Assembly: GCA_024408015.1 (NCBI GenBank) | Contig: JAKSVJ010000017.1 | Location: 1 to 10,858, forward strand | DNA from: Clostridia bacterium | GTDB taxonomy: Bacteria; Bacillota; Clostridia; Oscillospirales; CAG-272 | Reading direction: 5' to 3' | Length of the DNA: 10,858 nucleotides | Shown: piece by piece, positions 5,763 to 10,858 of the stretch | Layout of the letters: each line of letters starts with the position of its first letter | Position numbering within the stretch: the stretch's first letter is position 1 | Translations under genes and position numbers: made by a program | Notes under the pieces: model-generated | Database searches by the model: none | What the model was told of the DNA's origin: nothing | What the model saw: only the letters and a program-made list of their open reading frames with translations

Positions 5763-8345
5763 TTAATCAAAAAGTGTTTTTGCTTTTTCAAAAGCTTTCC
5801 CGGCTTGTAAATAGTTTAATTCCGAATCATATATTTTTGCGCTAACAATTGAAAAGTCAGTCATCTTAAAGTCAGTAGCTGTACCATTTTTGTCAATATC
5901 TGCGCCAAGTGCAAGCAATCCACACAATGTATCACTAGGCACAACACGAAGTTTTCCTGTAACAGAACTACTTGCGACAGCATTTCCGTTTAGGTACATA
6001 GTTGCACGAGTCTCTTTTGTAACTGAGTCATAAATGATTGATACAATAATATGTGTTAATTCGTTTGTTGAAGCTTTTTGTGATGATACAAGTTTCAGGC
6101 TACTTGTATCAGTATATATGTAGAAATATGGATAATCTCCATCTTGAGCAAGTCCAAGTCCACCTTGTTGTGTTCCGCAGAATACACCTTGTGAACTATT
6201 AGGCGCTCTATTTACATACAAAGCTTCAAATGAGAAACCATCATTATCGTTATAGAATGAAGTCATTGCTGTTTGGTTCATACCATTGAATCTTACCAAC
6301 GCGTTCTTTCCATCCTGAGATACAGTCAATGCATCAATAGTTTTTGTTTTACCAGCAAATGCAAGGGAAGTTTTACCAACAGTTGCACTAACGGAAACTA
6401 AAGATACTTTTCCACAATTATCTGAAACAGTTCCATTTGCAAAACTCAAATCAACATATGGATTAGGTAGATCAGATGATAGGGTTGCGTTGTTTGTAAC
6501 CTCAAAAGCATAAATTACTTCATTGCTTCTAGCACCCCATGAGTCTTCTGCAACAACTGCTACAATATAAGTGCCATTAGTTGTGATATCGCCAAGGTTG
6601 ACTGAATAATTCTTTTTCATTTCGGATGGCTGTGAATGCAAGTAGAAGTCTGTCATTAGTCTCATCTCGCGAATTACCAATCCAGTGTTTTTGTCTTTCA
6701 ATGTAATGATGTAGTGATGAATAAGGTCATCGTCGGAACCAGCATTAAAATTAACAATATATCTTCCGGCACCAGTTGAAGTTGTGGAACTATCTACAGT
6801 TACAGAACTAGCAAGCATTCTTGGAGGTGCATTCTTATTAGATCTTGCTGAACTATATACGGTTAAATCAACCTTGCCATCTTTTGGAGCAACAAGTTCC
6901 CAAGGTGTTTTATATGTTGAATTGGCTGTGAAGTTCATTCTTGTAATTCTTATGTTACCATAAGTATCTATTTGAATGAGGTATCCCGAAGAAACTTTAC
7001 CACAATCTTCAACAGTAGTAGAAGAAAGAGAGTTGATAAAGTTACCAGCTTCATTTGCCATATATCTAACTGATCCGCATCCTATAGATGTGAAAGCAGT
7101 TTGCATGATTGAGCGTTCGTCATTTATAGGGAAATGTAGGTGTCCGCCAAATGTAACAACTTGTGGGTACTTGGATAGAATTGATGTCAAGTCATTTGTA
7201 TACCAAAAACCACCAAGAGGAGCATCGGTACCAATGTTTGTTCCAGATCCATAGCAAGTATTTTGTACCATAGGGTGAGTCAAAACAAATACATATTGGT
7301 TTGGATTGCTTGTGGTAATTTCATTTAATGTTCTATCAAGCCAAGCTTTTGTGTCGTTAGTATATGGACAGTTGATAGAGCCAGATGCGCCATATGAATA
7401 AGGATCAAGCAAGAGTATATGCAAACCATTGATAACAACATGTCTATATCCACCACGAGTCAATGAGTTTTCTACATCTCTTTGGAAATACACATTGCCC
7501 AAAACGTCAAAATAGTCGTTCAAAAATATTTTTGCATTATCATGGTTACCTGGGATTGCAACCATTGGGATCTTAGATGGATCAAAAACAGATTCATACA
7601 CATTTTTTACAGCAGTTAAATCTGCAATTGAACCAGAATCTGCCAAGTCACCGGCAATACAAATAGCATCAATGCCATTTGAATCGTGTAAACTAGCCAA
7701 AGCTTTTAATTGTTCAAGAGCAGCTTTGAATTTACTTTGTCCGTCAAGATATTCTCCTCTTGATGGATTTGTTGATTTTGATGCGTTGACATGAATGTCG
7801 GACATCATACCAAGTGAGAGTGTAATCTTACTTTCATCAAAACCTGTATTAACAGGAACGATAATTTGGGTTGTTGTTTGCTCTGTTGTTGTGATAACAG
7901 TTGTTCGTTCAGTGGTGATTTCTGTAGTAACCTCCGTTGTGGTCACCTCAGTTGTGATAACAGTTGTAGTTACTTCTGGAGTAGCTAAAGTAGACTCTGT
8001 TGGATGAGTATAGTCTGAAGCAGTTGTCATATCAATTCTAGTTGGAACTGTTGTAGCTTCGGTGATTTTTGTTTCTTCAGTTGTTATTATTTCAACTGTA
8101 GTTTGTGTTGCAGCAGTTTCAGTAGTAATAGTAGATGCTTCAGTTGCTATTGTAGTAGACTCAGTTATTTCTGTGATTTGAGTCGTGCTATTCGTTGGAG
8201 CTGTATACTCTGTTACACTAGTGATTTCAGTTGTTGTATTGTTTGATTGCTCAGTCGTAGATTCTTGATTACCACCACAAGATGCTAAAGGCAAAAAAGC
8301 TAGCACTAGCAATAACGAAATGACTCTAATTAATACTTTTTTCAT
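5763..8345 (-). CDS. Calcineurin-like metallophosphoesterase lipoprotein with C-terminal LamG-like domain
   Basis: The 860-residue protein starts with a lipoprotein signal (lipobox LASC, Cys23 lipidated) and a Thr/Glu/Ile-rich spacer (about 29-160). The metallophosphoesterase domain (about 175-470) shows the ordered metal-binding motifs DIH (183-185), GD (232-233), GNHD (266-269), His357 in THP, and GGHLH (400-404), so the dinuclear metal site appears complete. A beta-rich region follows (about 485-615, fibronectin/Ig-like by appearance), then a probable LamG/concanavalin-like domain (about 640-845) containing ATMYLNGN and ending in SIVSAKIYDSELN. It is probably a surface-anchored phosphohydrolase, perhaps acting on nucleotides, phosphodiesters or sugar phosphates, with the C-terminal domain binding carbohydrate. 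Substrate cannot be fixed. The start is supported by AAGGA seven bases upstream. It is a single-gene unit with its own promoter and terminator. Confidence 0.9.
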   Translation of the reverse strand: MKKVLIRVISLLLVLAFLPLASCGGNQESTTEQSNNTTTEITSVTEYTAPTNSTTQITEITESTTIATEASTITTETAATQTTVEIITTEETKITEATTVPTRIDMTTASDYTHPTESTLATPEVTTTVITTEVTTTEVTTEITTERTTVITTTEQTTTQIIVPVNTGFDESKITLSLGMMSDIHVNASKSTNPSRGEYLDGQSKFKAALEQLKALASLHDSNGIDAICIAGDLADSGSIADLTAVKNVYESVFDPSKIPMVAIPGNHDNAKIFLNDYFDVLGNVYFQRDVENSLTRGGYRHVVINGLHILLLDPYSYGASGSINCPYTNDTKAWLDRTLNEITTSNPNQYVFVLTHPMVQNTCYGSGTNIGTDAPLGGFWYTNDLTSILSKYPQVVTFGGHLHFPINDERSIMQTAFTSIGCGSVRYMANEAGNFINSLSSTTVEDCGKVSSGYLIQIDTYGNIRITRMNFTANSTYKTPWELVAPKDGKVDLTVYSSARSNKNAPPRMLASSVTVDSSTTSTGAGRYIVNFNAGSDDDLIHHYIITLKDKNTGLVIREMRLMTDFYLHSQPSEMKKNYSVNLGDITTNGTYIVAVVAEDSWGARSNEVIYAFEVTNNATLSSDLPNPYVDLSFANGTVSDNCGKVSLVSVSATVGKTSLAFAGKTKTIDALTVSQDGKNALVRFNGMNQTAMTSFYNDNDGFSFEALYVNRAPNSSQGVFCGTQQGGLGLAQDGDYPYFYIYTDTSSLKLVSSQKASTNELTHIIVSIIYDSVTKETRATMYLNGNAVASSSVTGKLRVVPSDTLCGLLALGADIDKNGTATDFKMTDFSIVSAKIYDSELNYLQAGKAFEKAKTLFD
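7866..8261 (-). repeat. Low-complexity Thr-rich spacer coding repeat (metallophosphoesterase)
   Basis: About 130 codons encode a threonine-rich spacer with repeated TTE, TTV and EIT units, for example EVTTTEVTTEITTE near residues 133-146. It is much longer than the stalk of the DUF885 lipoprotein but similar in composition. The internal near-repeats make it a likely hotspot for length variation. Confidence 0.8.
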
Positions 8346-8375
8346 AGGCCAATCCTTACTAATAATATTGGTTTT

Positions 8376-8404
8376 ATTTTAATGTTTTTACATATCTTTT
8401 TCAA
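8376..8404 (-). promoter_or_regulatory. Promoter of the metallophosphoesterase lipoprotein gene
   Basis: On the minus strand, TTGAAA (8404-8399) and TAAAAT (8381-8376) are 17 bases apart. The gene's ATG is about 30 bases downstream of the -10 box. It diverges from the plus-strand promoter at 8451-8479. Confidence 0.6.
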
Positions 8405-8450
8405 TTGGCAAATTAACCGAGTTTTGATACTGTTTTTTGTGCAAGTTTTC

Positions 8451-8479
8451 TTGACCTAATCAGTATTTACAAGTATAAT
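8451..8479 (+). promoter_or_regulatory. Promoter of the LURP-one/aminotransferase operon
   Basis: TTGACC (8451-8456) and a perfect TATAAT (8474-8479) are 17 bases apart. The start would be near 8486, leaving only about 15 bases of leader carrying the ribosome binding site GGAGGTG (8489-8495), so leader-based regulation is unlikely. Confidence 0.85.
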
Positions 8480-8500
8480 CAATGAAACGGAGGTGGAGCG

Positions 8501-8971
8501 ATGAAACTACTATTTAAACAAAGAGTTTTTTCTTGGCTTGATAGTTATGATATTTTTTATGAAGACGGAAGCGTTGCGTATTCTGTAAAGAGCGAACTGT
8601 CTTTTGGCCATCATTTCAATGTTCATGATAATTTGGGACAAGTTGTTGGTGCTGTACAACAAAGGGTATTTGCTTTTTTTCCTAGATTTGATATTTATGT
8701 AAATGGCGTTCAAATGGGAACTATTAGTCGAGAGTTTTCTTTGTTTTCTCCACGATATAATTTTGATTTCAATGGTTGGCGAGTTGAAGGCGATTTCATG
8801 CAATGGGATTACTCAATATACGGGGTCAACAATGAAAAGATAGCGGACATTTCAAAAGAATTACTACATTGGTCAGATACATACGTTATTGATGTTTGTG
8901 ACCCCCAAAATGCATTATATGTGCTTATGTTTGTTTTGGCAATTGATGCAGAAAAATGTTCTAATAATTAA
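8501..8971 (+). CDS. LURP-one-related (LOR) family protein
   Basis: This 156-residue soluble protein matches the LURP-one-related family (PF04525, tubby-like beta-barrel fold). It consists almost wholly of short beta-strand segments: an opening FKQRVFSWLDSYDIFYEDG (5-23), internal strands such as FPRFDIYVNG, and the C-terminal ISKELLHWSDTYVIDV and LFVLAIDAEK-like helix region typical of bacterial members. No signal peptide or membrane segment is seen, so it is probably cytoplasmic or membrane-associated by its surface. The biochemical role of bacterial members is not established. Tubby-like folds, as in scramblases, have been suggested to contact lipids or act as scaffolds. A near-perfect ribosome binding site five bases before the ATG predicts strong expression. 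It is first in an operon with two aminotransferases, 14 bases before the next start. Confidence 0.88.
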   Translation: MKLLFKQRVFSWLDSYDIFYEDGSVAYSVKSELSFGHHFNVHDNLGQVVGAVQQRVFAFFPRFDIYVNGVQMGTISREFSLFSPRYNFDFNGWRVEGDFMQWDYSIYGVNNEKIADISKELLHWSDTYVIDVCDPQNALYVLMFVLAIDAEKCSNN

Positions 8972-8985
8972 AAGATGAGGTAGAT

Positions 8986-10122
8986 GTGGAAATTAAACCT
9001 TTTAAAGTTGAAGAATGGATGAATGCTTACGAAGATGGTGCTAAATATAACATAGCTGAAACTTGTGTTTATTCAATTACATTAAATGAATTTTTCAAAA
9101 TGACAGGTGAAGACGAAAACGCTTTTTGGAATGATTTCAAAAGCAAAAGATTAACTTATGGTGCAATAGAGGGCGATTTGACTTTCAAAGAAGGAATATG
9201 TGGCCTTTACAAAACCATAAAACCAGAAGAAGTTATACCAACACATGGTGCTGCGGGCGCAAATCATCATATTTTTTATTCTATAATTGAGCCTGGTGAT
9301 AGAGTCATTAGTATTATGCCTACATATCAACAGTTGTACTCAATTCCAGAGAGTTATGGTGCGGATCTTCATATTATGAAGTTGAAGCAAGAAAATGATT
9401 ATTTGCCTGATCTTGATGAACTTAAACAACTTGTTACTCCAGACACAAAACTCATATGCATTAATAACCCAAACAACCCAACTGGTGCATTAATGAGCAA
9501 AGATTTAATGCTAAAGATAGTTGATATTGCAAGAAGTGTTGGCGCTTATGTATTATGCGACGAAGTATACCGTCATTTAACTCAAAATGATGAATGGTGC
9601 GAGTCCATTGTAGATCTTTATGAAAAGGGAATTTCTATTAGTAGTATGTCAAAGGTGTTCTCTTTAGCAGGACTAAGACTTGGTTGGATTGCCACACATG
9701 ATACATCCGTCATAAGATCATGTATGTCACATAGAGACTACAACCTTATTAGTTGTGGTATGTTTGATGAACTTGTAGCAGGGGTTGCTTTAAAGAATAA
9801 AGATGTAATTCTCAATAGAAGTAGACAGATGGTTAGAACAAACCTTGAAATACTTGATAAATGGACTGAAAGTGAGCCAAGAGTTCATTATACAAAACCA
9901 CAGGCAGGTACTACGGCATTGATATACTATGATTATGATATGCCATCATATGATTTTTGTAAGAGAATGTATGATGAATGTGGTGCTTTTGTAACACCGG
10001 GAGATTGTTTTGAAGAGCCAAATAGCTTTAGAGTTGGTTATGCTAGTGACACAACAGAGCTTATTGAAGGACTTAGTGCATTGAGCACATATCTTAGAAA
10101 ATTGGAAAAAGAAGGAAAATAG
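8986..10122 (+). CDS. Class I/II PLP-dependent aminotransferase (GTG start)
   Basis: A 378-residue fold-type I PLP enzyme. The cofactor-site residues are in order: NNPNNPTG (160-167), DEVY (192-195, with Asp192 for the pyridine nitrogen and Tyr195), catalytic Lys223 in SSMSK, Arg231 in GLRLGW, and Arg349 in FRVGY for the substrate carboxylate. It transfers an amino group between an amino acid and a keto acid, or runs a related PLP reaction. The N-terminal KPFKVEEWMNAYEDGAKYNIAETCV is typical of a clostridial subgroup usually annotated only as aminotransferase, and some relatives are capreomycidine-synthase-like, so a non-standard reaction is possible. The start is GTG at 8986 with GAGG (8977-8980) five bases before it. 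The ATG at 8984 is out of frame. It lies between the LOR gene and a second aminotransferase, only two bases upstream of the latter. Confidence 0.92.
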   Translation: MEIKPFKVEEWMNAYEDGAKYNIAETCVYSITLNEFFKMTGEDENAFWNDFKSKRLTYGAIEGDLTFKEGICGLYKTIKPEEVIPTHGAAGANHHIFYSIIEPGDRVISIMPTYQQLYSIPESYGADLHIMKLKQENDYLPDLDELKQLVTPDTKLICINNPNNPTGALMSKDLMLKIVDIARSVGAYVLCDEVYRHLTQNDEWCESIVDLYEKGISISSMSKVFSLAGLRLGWIATHDTSVIRSCMSHRDYNLISCGMFDELVAGVALKNKDVILNRSRQMVRTNLEILDKWTESEPRVHYTKPQAGTTALIYYDYDMPSYDFCKRMYDECGAFVTPGDCFEEPNSFRVGYASDTTELIEGLSALSTYLRKLEKEGK

Positions 10123-10124
10123 CA

Positions 10125-10858
10125 ATGCCACAAATTAGTGATAGAGTTCAAACATTTACTGATTCTGTAATACGTCGAATGACTAGAATCAGTGATGAAT
10201 ATGGTGCGCTTAATCTCTCACAAGGTTTTCCTGATTTTGACCCACCAAAACCAATTCTTGACGCATTAAGCAAAGTTGCTTACGATGGCCCACACCAGTA
10301 TTCAATAACTTTTGGCGCAGACAATATTAGAGAAGCTCTTGCTGAAAAACAAGGAAAAGCAATTGGAAGAAAGGTTAATCCAGACACAGAAATAGTTATA
10401 ACATGTGGCGGAACTGAAGCTATGATGTGTGCCATGATGACAATATGTAATCCTGGTGATAAGGTTATGGTCTTTTCTCCATTTTATGAAAACTATGGAG
10501 CAGATGCTATTTTGAGTGGAGCAAAACCAATATTTATTCCACTTGTACCGCCGGAATATAATTTCGATATTAATCTAGTAGAAGACGGCTTTAAGCAGGG
10601 TGCAAAAGCGATTATTGTTTGTAACCCATCTAACCCTTGCGGAAAAGTGTTTACAAGAGAAGAGCTTGAAGAAATTGGTAAACTTGCCGTAAAATATGAT
10701 GCATATGTTGTTACTGACGAAGTGTATGAACATTTAGTATATGAGCCATATAAGCACACATACATGTCATCTATTGAGGGAATGTTTGATAACACAATTA
10801 CTTGTAATTCTTTGTCTAAAACATTTTCTGTCACAGGATGGAGACTAGGTTATTTAAT
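10125..10858 (+). CDS. Class I aminotransferase, incomplete at window edge
   Basis: An open frame from ATG 10125 runs off the window after 244 codons, about 60 percent of the usual length near 390 residues. The protein has LSQGFPDFDPP (31-41), the HQYS substrate-loop region (58-61), CNPSNPCGK (166-174), DEVYEHL (198-204), catalytic Lys232 in SLSKTF, and Arg240 in GWRLGY. This places it among class I aminotransferases of the aspartate/kynurenine/aromatic type. The core motif is NPCG where most family members have NPTG, a seemingly tolerated variant. GAAGGA (10111-10116) lies eight bases before the ATG, and the gene starts two bases after the preceding stop, so the two are co-transcribed. Substrate is unresolved. 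Confidence 0.93.
   Translation, partial: MPQISDRVQTFTDSVIRRMTRISDEYGALNLSQGFPDFDPPKPILDALSKVAYDGPHQYSITFGADNIREALAEKQGKAIGRKVNPDTEIVITCGGTEAMMCAMMTICNPGDKVMVFSPFYENYGADAILSGAKPIFIPLVPPEYNFDINLVEDGFKQGAKAIIVCNPSNPCGKVFTREELEEIGKLAVKYDAYVVTDEVYEHLVYEPYKHTYMSSIEGMFDNTITCNSLSKTFSVTGWRLGYL

Noticed and set aside
7795..8007. Plus-strand Val/Ser-rich open frame
   Set aside because: It is the reverse complement of the threonine-rich spacer of the metallophosphoesterase and only looks like a membrane protein because of the repeats.
8427..8466. Inverted repeat ATACTG / CAGTAT around the 8451 promoter
   Set aside because: Only 6 bp with a 28-base gap, which is expected by chance here.
10493..10834. 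Minus-strand open frame of 113 codons
   Set aside because: Antisense shadow of the incomplete aminotransferase, whose plus-strand frame carries all PLP motifs.

Overview
The window looks like chromosome from a low-GC, Gram-positive anaerobe of the Bacillota, most likely Clostridia near the Ruminococcaceae/Oscillospiraceae or Lachnospiraceae. This placement is inferred from the AT-rich sequence, strong purine-rich ribosome binding sites, TTGACA/TATAAT-type promoters, PlsY-type phospholipid synthesis and two lipoproteins with long threonine-rich spacers. I see no mobile element, CRISPR array, tRNA or rRNA.

Layout. Positions 1-90 hold the tail of an upstream unit and its terminator. Positions 110-240 hold a sigma-A-type promoter and a clear fluoride (crcB-class) riboswitch whose 3' half is shared with an intrinsic terminator. 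The gene it should control, a cation/proton antiporter, survives only as a frameshifted and truncated N-terminal remnant (258-470). A plus-strand pair follows: a PAP2-superfamily membrane phosphatase-like protein (599-1309) overlapping plsY (1309-1911), closed by a bidirectional terminator. Three minus-strand genes come next, each with its own promoter: a DUF885 putative metallopeptidase lipoprotein (1959-3893), CTP synthase pyrG (3996-5588, with an attenuator-like leader) and a large metallophosphoesterase lipoprotein (5763-8345). From a divergent promoter at 8451-8479, a plus-strand operon encodes a LURP-one-related protein (8501-8971), a class I/II aminotransferase with a GTG start (8986-10122) and a second class I aminotransferase (10125 to the window edge, incomplete).

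How the genes fit together. PlsY and the PAP2 protein plausibly act in membrane phospholipid metabolism, and PyrG supplies the CTP needed for CDP-diacylglycerol, but pyrG is on the other strand with its own control, so this link is only thematic. The two Thr-rich lipoproteins flank pyrG and are probably surface-anchored hydrolases. The LURP-one/aminotransferase operon has no obvious shared pathway.

The most notable items are the fluoride riboswitch left in front of a decayed antiporter, with no visible terminator before the PAP2-plsY operon, and a possible undescribed leader RNA ahead of pyrG. All structure calls come from hand base-pairing, and no search or folding program was run.
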